DNA of 12,224 bases from Eubacteriales bacterium (GTDB lineage Bacteria > Bacillota > Clostridia > Peptostreptococcales > Anaerovoracaceae). Of the stretch, positions 1 to 7,313 are shown one piece after another. Each line of letters starts with the position of its first letter. Positions within the stretch are counted from its first letter, which is position 1. The notes under the pieces were generated by a model. That model did not search any database. It saw only the letters and a list, made by a program, of their open reading frames with translations, and had not been told where the DNA came from. The stretch spans positions 1 to 12,224 of the forward strand of contig JAQVOT010000017.1 of NCBI GenBank assembly GCA_028702415.1. The letters are read 5' to 3'. Position numbers and translations under genes: made by a program.

Positions 1-745
1 CGTTCCTGTTCGCACCCAGTGCCGAAAGAATCACAGGAACTGCACCACCTATTGCAATTCCAAGCAGAATCGGGAAAGCGGTTGAAAATTCCAGAACTCC
101 GGTCAAGGCCAAGGCCTGCAGAACACCAACCGCAACAGCTGAAGACTGAATCAGCGCAGTGAAAACCATTCCCGCCAGAATTCCCAGTGCAGGATTTGCA
201 AAAGCAGTCATAACCGAAAGAAACTCTTCGCTTTCACAAAAAGGTTTAACAGATGAGGTTATGGTTATCATGCCGAACATCAGAACCGCGAAGCCCATCA
301 AAATTTCGCCTGTCCGCTGTTTAACCTGGGATTTTTTTGATTTGCGAAGTATTATTCCGACGATGGCAACCAAACTTGTGATTATACCTGTTGAAAGAAG
401 ATCTGCCCATCCTCTTGTGGCTTCTATTCCCGAGAGACAAACTATCCAGCCCGTGATGCTGGTTCCCAGGATGGATCCCAGAATTATATTTACGGCCTGT
501 TTGAATTTCATTATGCCCGTGTTTACAAATTCCAATGTCATAATGGATGTGGCCGAGGAGGACTGGATTACCGCAGTTACACCCACGCCAAGAAGCATGC
601 CCTTAAAGGAATTGCTTGTCAGTCTCCGTAGATGTTTCACCATTGAACTTCCTGCAACCTCATTAAGGCCTTCTTCCATTAATGTTATCCCGAACAGGAA
701 TAACGCTACTCCTCCAAAAAATAAAATGATGTTTTCAATTCCCAT
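1..745 (-). CDS. Na+/phosphate cotransporter family protein (C-terminus beyond left edge)
   Basis: Partial gene: 248 N-terminal residues are in the window and the frame is still open at the left edge. It is a polytopic inner-membrane protein of the Na/Pi-cotransporter (PF02690, NptA-like) family, which imports phosphate with sodium. Visible marks are an N-terminal segment with GGVALFLFGITLMEEGL (11-27), the signature QSSSAT at 61-66 and the second-repeat QSSA at 200-203, which shows the internal duplication typical of the family. Where I recall the family having an N-I-G-T stretch, this protein has SILGTS (91-96) and later IAIGGA (230-235), so the substrate region may be divergent. Relatives often carry a C-terminal PhoU-like domain; here that part would be outside. 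The ATG at 745 is the first start after an in-frame TAA at 769-767. Its Shine-Dalgarno is weak (GGGATA, 7 nt upstream), and an out-of-frame ATG lies just upstream at 758. A strong promoter is present upstream. Confidence 0.88.
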   Translation of the reverse strand, partial: MGIENIILFFGGVALFLFGITLMEEGLNEVAGSSMVKHLRRLTSNSFKGMLLGVGVTAVIQSSSATSIMTLEFVNTGIMKFKQAVNIILGSILGTSITGWIVCLSGIEATRGWADLLSTGIITSLVAIVGIILRKSKKSQVKQRTGEILMGFAVLMFGMITITSSVKPFCESEEFLSVMTAFANPALGILAGMVFTALIQSSAVAVGVLQALALTGVLEFSTAFPILLGIAIGGAVPVILSALGANRN

Positions 746-794
746 TACTGTATCCCATACTTTTCCTTACACTCTGTTTTGATCTCTCCGGTTT

Positions 795-812
795 ATGCAA
801 GTCAATTTGCAT
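795..812. promoter_or_regulatory. Inverted repeat ATGCAA-N6-TTGCAT at the start of the transporter leader
   Basis: A perfect 6-bp inverted repeat with a 6-nt spacer sits at and just downstream of the inferred transcription start of the Na/Pi transporter gene. The position fits an operator or a small RNA stem, but the arms are short and AT-rich, so chance is possible. I do not recognise it as a Pho box. Confidence 0.3.
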
Positions 813-820
813 TAAATTTA

Positions 821-849
821 ATTCTATATATCTTATCTCGACATGTCAA
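821..849 (-). promoter_or_regulatory. Sigma-A promoter of the Na/Pi cotransporter gene
   Basis: Read on the minus strand, a consensus -35 TTGACA (849-844) is followed after 17 nt by TAGAAT (826-821), one mismatch from the consensus -10. Transcription would start near 814, giving a leader of about 70 nt. The palindromic repeat cluster begins 14 bp upstream of the -35 box. Confidence 0.8.
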
Positions 850-862
850 CACATCAGCTCAG

Positions 863-956
863 CAAAAATGAGTTTTCGGACACGTCCCCAAATGAGTTTT
901 CGGACACGTCCCCAAAACTCACAAAAATGAGTTTTGGGGACGTGTCCGAAAACTCA
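863..956. repeat. Composite REP/BIME-like palindromic repeat, three units
   Basis: Three copies of one palindromic unit lie between divergent promoters. The core has arms TGAGTTTT and AAAACTCA around GGAC-ac-GTCC. Unit A (869-892) is followed at a 24-bp period by direct copy B (893-921). Unit C (928-956) is the exact reverse complement of B. B and C thus form a perfect 29-bp inverted pair with a 6-nt loop (922-927). A and C are both preceded by CAAAAA, as is the single copy at 4442-4482, while A lacks its right arm. The layout resembles bacterial REP/BIME elements mobilised by Y1-type (RAYT) transposases, but no transposase gene is in the window. Confidence 0.9.
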
Positions 957-957
957 C

Positions 958-982
958 TATAATTCGCATTTTATGGTAAAAT
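958..982 (+). promoter_or_regulatory. Candidate promoter(s) of the DUF5685 gene
   Basis: Two -10-like hexamers are visible: TATAAT at 958-963, directly abutting the palindromic repeat, and an extended -10 TG-G-TAAAAT at 974-982. Neither has a convincing -35 box, since the expected position lies in or at the edge of the repeat. The second would start transcription at about the ATG (989), giving a leaderless message; the first would give a leader of about 19 nt. Confidence 0.45.
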
Positions 983-988
983 AAACCC

Positions 989-1906
989 ATGTTAGGTTAT
1001 GTACAGATTTACAAACCGGATCTAAAGGTCCGTGAATATGAAATCTATCAAGGATATTACTGTGGCGTCTGCAAGTACATCGGTAGCAGTTATGGTCAAC
1101 TGCCGCGAATGACCCTGAGTTATGATGCGGCTTTCCTGGCCTGTCTTCTGGCTTCCCTGGACGATACTCCGGACTCCCCCGTCCAGGAGCATTGTGTGGT
1201 GCACCACATTAAGAAAAAGACCATAATCCGCAACGCTGCTATCGAATATGCCGGAGATGTTATGCTGATTCTGGCCTGGTACAAGCTTCTTGATGACGTT
1301 CACGACGAAGGTAGCATCAGCGCAAAGACAGCCCTGAAGCTTTACCGGAGAATTCACAAAAAGCTTGTGCAGAAACATCCGAACCTGTGCGAAGGAATCG
1401 AATGGAATCTGGCAATTCTCGGGGGTCTTGAAAATGAAAAATGCGCCAGCATCGATCAGGTGGCAGAGCCCTTCGCCAAGATAATCGAGGTTATCTTCCG
1501 TGAGGGTGCCCGCACTCTTTATAAGGATTCCGGTACTTCCGAAGCCGAAAATCTTCACGAAATCTTCGCAAAATTAGGTTACCATATGGGCAAGTGGATA
1601 TACCTTATGGATGCGGTGGATGACATTGAAGAGAACATCCAAGAAGACAATTACAATCCTCTGATTTACCGGTTTGATTGGAGAGGCAAATCTGCTTTTG
1701 CAAATGAGTCCGTGAAGGAGTTCGTGGACCGTATTCGTCAGGATCTGGAGTTCAACCTCTACCACTATCTGGCGGTAATCTCCGAACAGGCATCGGAGCT
1801 TGATATAAAGAAAAATAAAGGTATAATAGAGAACATAATATATTTTGGAATGAATCATAAGACAGAAAGGGTTTTGGAGGGAAACGAAAAAGATGAATCC
1901 ATATGA
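989..1906 (+). CDS. DUF5685 family protein with two Asp-rich motifs
   Basis: A 305-residue protein recognised as DUF5685 by its N-terminus ([18 protein letters not shown], 3-20), a CxxC at C25/C28 followed by YG..PR.TLSYD (35-46), and a conserved C69-x2-H72 before KKK. The family function is unknown to me. It looks mainly alpha-helical and soluble. Two acidic motifs stand out: KLLDDVHDE (99-107) and [12 protein letters not shown] (205-216), about 105 residues apart. This arrangement recalls the paired Mg-binding Asp motifs of isoprenoid-synthase-fold enzymes, but that is inference. C25, C28, C69 and H72 could bind a metal. The start is supported by the family-like N-terminus, yet no Shine-Dalgarno precedes it. 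The gene overlaps the next by 14 bp, implying translational coupling with the J-protein. Confidence 0.85.
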   Translation: MLGYVQIYKPDLKVREYEIYQGYYCGVCKYIGSSYGQLPRMTLSYDAAFLACLLASLDDTPDSPVQEHCVVHHIKKKTIIRNAAIEYAGDVMLILAWYKLLDDVHDEGSISAKTALKLYRRIHKKLVQKHPNLCEGIEWNLAILGGLENEKCASIDQVAEPFAKIIEVIFREGARTLYKDSGTSEAENLHEIFAKLGYHMGKWIYLMDAVDDIEENIQEDNYNPLIYRFDWRGKSAFANESVKEFVDRIRQDLEFNLYHYLAVISEQASELDIKKNKGIIENIIYFGMNHKTERVLEGNEKDESI

Positions 1907-2474
1907 AATACTAGGAGTTAGACAAGGGGCATCAGAAGCCGAGATCAAATCAGCCTACAAGAAGCTTGCCAAGAAGTATCATCCTGACAAGTACATCGAC
2001 AATCCCCTGGCGGATCTTGCTGAAAAGAAGATGCAGGAGATTAACAAAGCATACGACATGCTCATCAAGGGGGATTCAGGATACAATGATTCCGGCTACA
2101 GTGGCAACCAGTCAGGCAGCGCCAGTTCAGCCTTCATGAACGTACGTCGTGATATAGATCAGGGAAATCTTAATGCAGCGGAAACATCACTTAACAATTC
2201 AGGCAACAGAAATGCCGAATGGTTTTTCCTTAAGGGTGTAATCGCATCTCGCAAAGGCTGGTACGATGAGGCTGTAAACAATCTCCAGACCGCAGTTAAC
2301 ATGGCTCCTGATAATCAGGAATTCCAGCGTCACTACGCGGCCATAGCCGGACGTGGGAATGCTTTTAGAAACCAGGCCCAGGGCCGTGGCTACTCCAGAA
2401 CAGGCAACGACGACATGTGCTGCCAGGCACTCCAATGCTACATATGTGCAGACTGTTGCTGCGATTGCATATAA
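1893..2474 (+). CDS. J-domain protein with TPR-like region and Cys-rich tail
   Basis: A 193-residue J-protein. The J domain spans about 1-60 ([10 protein letters not shown] start, helix [15 protein letters not shown]) with the HPD motif at 30-32, which stimulates DnaK ATPase in this family. A Gly/Ser/Asn-rich linker covers 61-80. Residues about 83-145 look like TPR helices ([40 protein letters not shown]). The last 18 residues carry eight cysteines (176, 177, 182, 185, 188, 189, 190, 192), ending CDCI. There is no DnaJ zinc-finger or client-binding domain, so this is a specialised co-chaperone and not the housekeeping DnaJ. Its start lies inside the DUF5685 gene with GGAGG at 1876-1880, 12 nt from the ATG, which is a rather long spacing. 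The Cys tail could bind metal, form disulfides or be modified; the sequence does not decide. Confidence 0.9.
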   Translation: MNPYEILGVRQGASEAEIKSAYKKLAKKYHPDKYIDNPLADLAEKKMQEINKAYDMLIKGDSGYNDSGYSGNQSGSASSAFMNVRRDIDQGNLNAAETSLNNSGNRNAEWFFLKGVIASRKGWYDEAVNNLQTAVNMAPDNQEFQRHYAAIAGRGNAFRNQAQGRGYSRTGNDDMCCQALQCYICADCCCDCI

Positions 2475-2493
2475 TTGCATCAATTCAAAGAAC

Positions 2494-3054
2494 ATGAACA
2501 GGAATTCGAAAACATTTAAAATTACAATGGGCGGGATTTGTCTCGCCCTTGCTGTAGTATTTATTTTTTTAGCAACCATTGTTCCGGGCATCGAACTGAC
2601 ACTGTTCGCAATCAGCTCACTTTTCACTGTGATAATGATTATGGAAACCGGCAGCCGTGATGGTAATCGCCATAGCCTTGGTGGTGCAGTCCTCCTTTAC
2701 GTGGGTGCATCCATCCTCGGCTTAATTCTCATCCCAAATAAGCTGGCTCTCATTCCATATATTGCAATCTTCGGTTATTATCCAATTCTCAAATACTGTA
2801 TCGAGAAAATAAAAAGCGGCATTCTGCAGATTACCCTAAAGGTAATATACTTTGCCGCAATTCTATCATTCGGCCTCCTGGCCTTCAAAACTGTTATCGC
2901 CCAAAGCATCAGCTTTCCGGATTACCCTGTAGCTGTGCTGATTATCGCAGGCACAGCACTGATGATTTTTTACGATTACATTCTCAGTTTTTTAATCAAC
3001 TGGTACATCCGCCGTTTCAGAACAGGCGATGAATCCGTTTTCAAACTCAGCTGA
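2494..3054 (+). CDS. Polytopic membrane protein, possibly ECF S-component-like
   Basis: A 186-residue, very hydrophobic protein with about six predicted membrane segments (roughly 12-30, 35-52, 64-80, 84-100, 112-132, 145-168) and a basic C-terminal region (WYIRRFR, 170-176). PNKLALIPYIAIFGYYPILK (81-100) is the most motif-like stretch. I associate this layout with small Clostridia membrane proteins resembling ECF-transporter substrate-binding subunits, but I cannot name a substrate. The frame is open back to 2353, inside the J-protein gene, but the residues encoded there are hydrophilic and unlike the rest. The ATG at 2494, 19 nt after the J-protein stop and just before the first membrane segment, is the better start, although its Shine-Dalgarno is weak. 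It is likely co-transcribed with the two genes before it. Its 3' end lies 14 nt from the convergent flavodiiron gene, with no clear terminator between. Confidence 0.7.
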   Translation: MNRNSKTFKITMGGICLALAVVFIFLATIVPGIELTLFAISSLFTVIMIMETGSRDGNRHSLGGAVLLYVGASILGLILIPNKLALIPYIAIFGYYPILKYCIEKIKSGILQITLKVIYFAAILSFGLLAFKTVIAQSISFPDYPVAVLIIAGTALMIFYDYILSFLINWYIRRFRTGDESVFKLS

Positions 3055-3068
3055 TCAATTCGATTTTT

Positions 3069-4406
3069 TCAGCCCTTTTTGAACACAGCTTTTGCCATAC
3101 CACATAATGGACACTTGTAGCTGTCAGGCTGGTCCTCGAAAGGCTTGCCCGCCGCTGATTCATCGTACGTGTATCCGCATACTCCGCAAACGTACTTTTC
3201 TGTTTTCTGAGCTTCATTAGCGTCTTCATCCACAAATGCATCAGGTGCCACTGACAATTCATCTGCCAGAGCCTCGATCTGCGCTCTGCTTTCGTGGTCA
3301 AGAGCAGACCTGATCGTAACTTCGTTTTGCGCAAAAGCAATATTCTTTGATTTCCCTAGCATTTCTTTCATTATCTTTGTCGCAACCGGTGCCCAGGATC
3401 CGTTCTGGATGAAAGCCACCCTCCGGTTCTGGAAGTTGCGCTCGGTGAGATGCTGAATGAAATGTTTCATGTACGGGAAGATTCCTCCGCAATAAGTGGT
3501 TGTCGCAAAAACAGACCTGTCATATCTGAAAGCATCTTCTACAGCCTCGGCCCAGTCGCATCTTGCCAGATCAGAAAGCTCAACATTTTCCACACCCCTG
3601 TCCTTAAGCATATCTGCCAGAATCAAAGCTGCTTCCTTTGTATTTCCGTAAACAGAAGTGTAGAAAATACAAACGCCCTCTGTTTCAACTCCGTATGATG
3701 ACCATATATTGTACAGGTCCATGTAATATCCTATATCTTCAGAAAGCACCGGCCCGTGTAGCGGACATATTTGAGCTATGTCAAGCTGAGCTGCCTTTGC
3801 GAGAACATCCTGAACCTGCTTGCCATACTTGCCCACGATCCCCATGTAATATCGACGAGCTTCGCAGGCCCAATCTTCATCCACATCCAGCGCTCCAAAC
3901 TTGCCGAAGCCGTCTGCCGAGAAGAGAATCTTATCGCTCGCTTCATAAGTCATCATAACCTCCGGCCAGTGCACCATAGGTGCATGAATGAAGGTCAGCT
4001 TGTGAGACCCCAGTTCAAGAGTATCTCCGTCAGCTGCTTCAAGCCTGTTGGATATTTCAAAACCCGGGAAGAACTGTTCCATCATTTTGAATGCCTTTGC
4101 ACTGGAAACAACAGTCGTATCCGGATACTTTTCAATAAAATCCTTAATTGCCCCGGAATGATCTGGTTCCATATGCTGGACAACCAGGTATGCAGGTTTA
4201 TCACCATTTAGGGCTTCGTCAAGATTCGCAAGCCACTCATCTGTCTTGCTCTTATCACTTGTGTCGAAAACAGCGGTTTTCTCGTCCTTAATAAGATATG
4301 AATTGTATGCCATACCATTAGGTACGATGTACTGCCCCTCGAATAAATTGATGTCGTGGTCGTTCACCCCGATATAGTATATAGAATCTGTCACTTTGTT
4401 AACCAT
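3069..4406 (-). CDS. Flavodiiron protein (FprA/ROO type) with C-terminal rubredoxin domain
   Basis: A 445-residue cytoplasmic enzyme expected to reduce O2 to water and/or NO to N2O in anaerobes. Order: metallo-beta-lactamase-like diiron domain (about 1-245), flavodoxin-like FMN domain (about 246-385), acidic linker, rubredoxin domain (about 403-445). Diiron ligands are complete: H78-x-E80-x-D82-H83, H146 (PMVHWPE), D165 (FSADGFG) and H217 (CPLHGP). The FMN phosphate loop is TSVYGNT (250-256). Rubredoxin iron ligands are C407-x2-C410 and C432-x2-C435. The fusion supplies an internal electron donor, so only an NAD(P)H:rubredoxin reductase would be needed from elsewhere. A GGGAGG ribosome site (4417-4412) lies 5 nt before the ATG. 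A palindromic repeat separates it from clpB, and I see no clear promoter between repeat and start. O2 versus NO preference cannot be read from the sequence. Confidence 0.96.
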   Translation of the reverse strand: MVNKVTDSIYYIGVNDHDINLFEGQYIVPNGMAYNSYLIKDEKTAVFDTSDKSKTDEWLANLDEALNGDKPAYLVVQHMEPDHSGAIKDFIEKYPDTTVVSSAKAFKMMEQFFPGFEISNRLEAADGDTLELGSHKLTFIHAPMVHWPEVMMTYEASDKILFSADGFGKFGALDVDEDWACEARRYYMGIVGKYGKQVQDVLAKAAQLDIAQICPLHGPVLSEDIGYYMDLYNIWSSYGVETEGVCIFYTSVYGNTKEAALILADMLKDRGVENVELSDLARCDWAEAVEDAFRYDRSVFATTTYCGGIFPYMKHFIQHLTERNFQNRRVAFIQNGSWAPVATKIMKEMLGKSKNIAFAQNEVTIRSALDHESRAQIEALADELSVAPDAFVDEDANEAQKTEKYVCGVCGYTYDESAAGKPFEDQPDSYKCPLCGMAKAVFKKG

Positions 4407-4441
4407 AAGAGCCTCCCATGAGATAATTTTTTTAAGTCCGA

Positions 4442-4482
4442 CAAAAATGAGTTTTCGGACACGTCCCTAAAACTCATTTTTG
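4442..4482. repeat. Single complete copy of the palindromic repeat; possible clpB terminator
   Basis: A 41-bp palindrome with perfect 14-bp outer arms CAAAAATGAGTTTT (4442-4455) and AAAACTCATTTTTG (4469-4482) around cGGACacGTCCct. It is the same family as the cluster at 863-956 but keeps both CAAAAA/TTTTTG ends, so it probably shows the intact unit. It starts 9 bp past the clpB stop. On the minus strand the stem ends in a T run, so it can work as a factor-independent terminator for clpB and insulate the downstream flavodiiron gene. Confidence 0.85.
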
Positions 4483-4491
4483 CCGTTTACA

Positions 4492-7080
4492 TTATACATT
4501 AAATTTACGTTTTACACCATCAAAATCCACAGTTACGTTATCTCCGTCCTTTATCTTTCCGCTAATCAACAATGCTGCCAGTTCGTTTTCGATGTTCTTC
4601 TGCAGATATCGTTTGATCGGTCTGGCACCGTAGGCATGTTCGTATGCCTCCCTGGCAATATATTTCTTTACTTCTTCGGTAAGTGTCAGGGTGATCTCTC
4701 TCTCAGTCAGGCGAGCCTGTATCTCTGCAAGACTCAGATCTATAATCTTAACAATCTGGTCTAAGGTCAGCGGCGAGAACACTATCACATCATCAATTCT
4801 GTTCAGGAATTCCGGACGGAAGTGTCGCTTCATTTCAGTCTCAACACGGTCCTTCACTTCCTGCTCAACAGTGCCATCTTCACGGATGCCGTCAATGAGA
4901 TAGCTGCTTCCAATATTCGATGTCATGATAACGATTGTGTTCTTGAAATCCACGGTTCTTCCCTGATTGTCTGTTAGTCTGCCGTCGTCAAGAAGTTGCA
5001 GCAGAATATTGAACACGTCAGGGTGAGCTTTTTCGATTTCGTCGAAGAGAATAACGCTAAAAGGTTTACGGCGTACAGCTTCTGTCAGCTGACCGCCCTC
5101 ATCGTATCCAACATATCCCGGAGGCGCTCCAACCAGTCTTGATACAGAGTGCTTCTCCATGTACTCTGACATATCGATTCTGATCATATTCCTTTCAGAA
5201 TCAAACAATGCTTCCGAAAGAGCCTTGGCCAGTTCTGTCTTGCCCACGCCGGTTGGCCCAAGGAATATGAAAGATCCAATCGGGCGGTTTTCATTCTTCA
5301 GCCCGGCTCGGGCTCTAAGTACAGCTTCCGAAACGGCCTGCACAGCTTCATCCTGTCCAATAACCCTCTTATGCAAAATCTCACCTAGCTTCAGCAGTTT
5401 TTCTCTTTCACTTTCAACCAGTTTGGCAACAGGAATTCCGGTCCATCCTGAAACAACATCCGCTATTTCTTCTTCTCCAACCTCTTCCTTTAGAAGACGG
5501 GCTTCCTCAGCCGCATCTGCTTTTGCTTGTTCCTCTTCCAGCTTCTTTTCAAGTTCCGGAAGTCTGCCATATTTCAGTTCTGCAAGCTTCTCCAGGTCAT
5601 AGTTTCTTTCTGCTTCTTCCATCTCATGACGAAGCTCATCCAGCTCTTGCTTGGTCTGCTTTAATTCGGCTATGGCGTTCTTCTCATTTTCCCATTGAGC
5701 ACGCATGGCATTGCTTTTATCCTTAAGCTCTGCCAGTTCAGTTTCCAATGCTTTAAGCCTTGTGTTCGATGCCTTGTCTTTTTCCTTGCTAAGAGCCTGT
5801 TTCTCAATTTCAAGCTGCATGATTTTACGTGAGATCTCATCAAGCTCTGCGGGCATGCTGTCAATTTCTGTCCTTATTCTTGCAGCCGCCTCATCCATAA
5901 GGTCGATTGCCTTGTCCGGCAGAAATCTGTCGCTGATGTACCGGTCAGACAAAGTTGCGCAGGCAATAAGTGCCCCGTCTGTGATACGAACTCCGTGATG
6001 GATCTCGAATCTCTCTTTCAAACCGCGAAGAATTGAAATTGTATCCTCAACCGTTGGCTGATCAACCATCACCTTCTGGAATCTTCTTTCCAGAGCCGCA
6101 TCCTTTTCAATGTATTTACGATACTCATCCAGAGTAGTTGCTCCGATGCAGTGCAGTTCACCTCTTGCAAGTTTAGGTTTCAGCAGGTTTCCTGCATCCA
6201 TTGCCCCCTCGGATTTGCCGGCACCTACGATATTATGTATTTCGTCGATAAACAACAGTATACGTCCATCGGATTTTTCGATTTCATTCAGAACAGCCTT
6301 AAGTCTTTCTTCAAATTCCCCCCTGTACTTGGCTCCTGCAATAAGCGCCCCCATGTCCAGTGCGAATATAGTCTTGTCCTTAAGTCCTTCCGGAACGTCT
6401 CCGTTCAGAATTCTCTGAGCCAGTCCTTCAACAACCGCCGTCTTGCCAACTCCGGGTTCTCCAATGAGCACCGGATTATTCTTGGTACGTCTGGATAGTA
6501 TCTGTATGGTGTGTCTGATTTCAGCATCTCTTCCTATTACCGGGTCCAGCTTGCCGTCTCTTGCCATTTCAACCAGGTCTCTACCGTATTTCTCAAGTGC
6601 ATCATAGCCTTCTTCCGGGTTTTGTGAGGTAACGCGCTGATTACCTCTTACCTGATTCAGTGCTTTAAGGAAACATTCCCTGCTCATCGCATATCTCTTG
6701 AAAATCTGAGCACTTGGCGTATTTCTCTCATCCAGCAGTGCCAGATACAGATGCTCTACACTGACATACTCGTCTTTCAGCTCTGCTGCCTTCTTCTCCG
6801 CGTTCACGAAAATCTGTTGCAGTCTTCTGGTGGAGTACATCTGATCCGCGCCGGCTGAAACCTTTGGCATCTTGTCCAGCTCAGCCTGAACTGAACCTAT
6901 AAGCTGCCCTGCATTAAGTCCTGCATAGGCAATAAGCTTAGGAATCAGCCCCTCCTTCTGCTGAAGAAGCGCCATGTTAAGGTGTTCCCCATCAACGGCC
7001 TGATGACCCTCTTCAACTGCGATATTCTGGCAATCTATAATTGCCTCTTGTGCTTTCTGTGTGTACTTTTCGATATTCAT
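4492..7080 (-). CDS. clpB: ClpB, ATP-dependent protein disaggregase
   Basis: An 862-residue cytoplasmic AAA+ Hsp100, full length for ClpB. It forms hexamers that pull proteins out of aggregates together with DnaK. Order: Clp N-domain (about 1-145), AAA-1 with Walker A GEPGVGKT (207-214), pore loop KYRGE (251-255) and Walker B LLFIDE (275-280), a long coiled-coil middle domain (about 405-530, rich in Glu/Lys/Leu) that separates ClpB from ClpC/ClpA, then AAA-2 with Walker A GPTGVGKT (608-615), pore loop GYVGYDEGG (655-663) and Walker B VILFDE (676-681). No ClpP-binding loop of the IGF/LGF type is evident, as expected for a disaggregase. The ribosome site AAAGGGGG is about 9 nt before the ATG. 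Transcription is controlled by a CIRCE operator over a sigma-A promoter. The gene probably stands alone, with the palindromic repeat ending it. Confidence 0.98.
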   Translation of the reverse strand: MNIEKYTQKAQEAIIDCQNIAVEEGHQAVDGEHLNMALLQQKEGLIPKLIAYAGLNAGQLIGSVQAELDKMPKVSAGADQMYSTRRLQQIFVNAEKKAAELKDEYVSVEHLYLALLDERNTPSAQIFKRYAMSRECFLKALNQVRGNQRVTSQNPEEGYDALEKYGRDLVEMARDGKLDPVIGRDAEIRHTIQILSRRTKNNPVLIGEPGVGKTAVVEGLAQRILNGDVPEGLKDKTIFALDMGALIAGAKYRGEFEERLKAVLNEIEKSDGRILLFIDEIHNIVGAGKSEGAMDAGNLLKPKLARGELHCIGATTLDEYRKYIEKDAALERRFQKVMVDQPTVEDTISILRGLKERFEIHHGVRITDGALIACATLSDRYISDRFLPDKAIDLMDEAAARIRTEIDSMPAELDEISRKIMQLEIEKQALSKEKDKASNTRLKALETELAELKDKSNAMRAQWENEKNAIAELKQTKQELDELRHEMEEAERNYDLEKLAELKYGRLPELEKKLEEEQAKADAAEEARLLKEEVGEEEIADVVSGWTGIPVAKLVESEREKLLKLGEILHKRVIGQDEAVQAVSEAVLRARAGLKNENRPIGSFIFLGPTGVGKTELAKALSEALFDSERNMIRIDMSEYMEKHSVSRLVGAPPGYVGYDEGGQLTEAVRRKPFSVILFDEIEKAHPDVFNILLQLLDDGRLTDNQGRTVDFKNTIVIMTSNIGSSYLIDGIREDGTVEQEVKDRVETEMKRHFRPEFLNRIDDVIVFSPLTLDQIVKIIDLSLAEIQARLTEREITLTLTEEVKKYIAREAYEHAYGARPIKRYLQKNIENELAALLISGKIKDGDNVTVDFDGVKRKFNV

Positions 7081-7104
7081 TATGTTAATCCCCCTTTATG
7101 TGAC

Positions 7105-7140
7105 GGTGGTTTACTTAAGCCCCTACCTTTTTAAACCACC
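7105..7140 (-). promoter_or_regulatory. Stem-loop in the clpB leader
   Basis: Within the roughly 70-nt clpB leader, GGTGGTTTA (7140-7132) pairs perfectly with TAAACCACC (7113-7105) across an 18-nt purine-rich loop. The ribosome binding site lies 3' of the stem and stays free, and no T run follows, so it is not an obvious terminator or a simple RBS-masking thermometer. It may stabilise the message. Confidence 0.5.
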
Positions 7141-7159
7141 TTTTTTCCTTTATGAGCAT

Positions 7160-7188
7160 ATTGTAACGCTGTTTAGCACTCAAGTCAA
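7160..7188 (-). promoter_or_regulatory. Sigma-A promoter of clpB
   Basis: On the minus strand TTGACT (7188-7183) is followed after 17 nt by TACAAT (7165-7160), each one mismatch from consensus. Transcription should begin near 7153. The -35 hexamer lies inside the spacer of the CIRCE element, and the right CIRCE arm fills most of the promoter spacer. Confidence 0.92.
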
Positions 7189-7199
7189 TAGAGTGCTAA
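7173..7199. promoter_or_regulatory. CIRCE element (HrcA operator)
   Basis: Perfect match to the CIRCE consensus: TTAGCACTC, 9-nt spacer, GAGTGCTAA. In Firmicutes HrcA binds this inverted repeat and represses chaperone genes until heat shock. Here it encloses the -35 box of the clpB promoter, so bound HrcA should block polymerase. The divergent lipoprotein promoter (7237-7265) is about 38 bp away and is probably unaffected. Confidence 0.97.
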
Positions 7200-7236
7200 T
7201 AAAAATTTTCAAGGCATTTTTCACCTTTGTTTTTCT

Positions 7237-7265
7237 TTCACAAACCTGCGAACATATGCTATAAT
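7237..7265 (+). promoter_or_regulatory. Extended -10 promoter of the lipoprotein gene
   Basis: TTCACA (7237-7242), 17-nt spacer, perfect TATAAT (7260-7265) preceded by TG-C (7257-7259), the extended -10 signature. Transcription would start around 7272, leaving a leader of about 40 nt before the ATG at 7314. Confidence 0.82.
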
Positions 7266-7313
7266 ACTTTAAATATGAAGTGGAATATAAATGTTTAGCA
7301 AAGGACCTATAAA

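Noticed and set aside
756..758. ATG with a good AAGGA site upstream of the Na/Pi gene
   Set aside because: It is out of frame with the transporter and reaches a stop after seven codons; at most a tiny leader peptide.
159..782. Open frame of 207 codons on the plus strand opposite the Na/Pi cotransporter gene
   Set aside because: The minus-strand frame encodes clear membrane segments and QSSSAT/QSSA motifs; the plus-strand product has none.
863..956. Repeated units considered as a CRISPR array
   Set aside because: The units are palindromic, partly inverted and abut with a 24-bp period or a 6-nt gap. There are no unique spacers and no cas genes.
1022..1558. Open frame of 178 codons on the minus strand inside the DUF5685 gene
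   Set aside because: The plus-strand product has family motifs and fits its operon; the antisense frame shows no recognisable domain.
2470..2475. TATAAT at the end of the J-protein gene as an internal promoter for the membrane protein
   Set aside because: No -35 box was found at a suitable distance, and short intergenic spacing favours co-transcription.
2353..2493. Upstream extension of the membrane protein start
   Set aside because: It would lie inside the J-protein gene and add 47 hydrophilic residues unlike the rest; the ATG at 2494 follows the J-protein stop.
3055..3068. Terminator between the convergent membrane-protein and flavodiiron genes
   Set aside because: T runs are present but no stem of useful length is visible in or next to this 14-bp gap.
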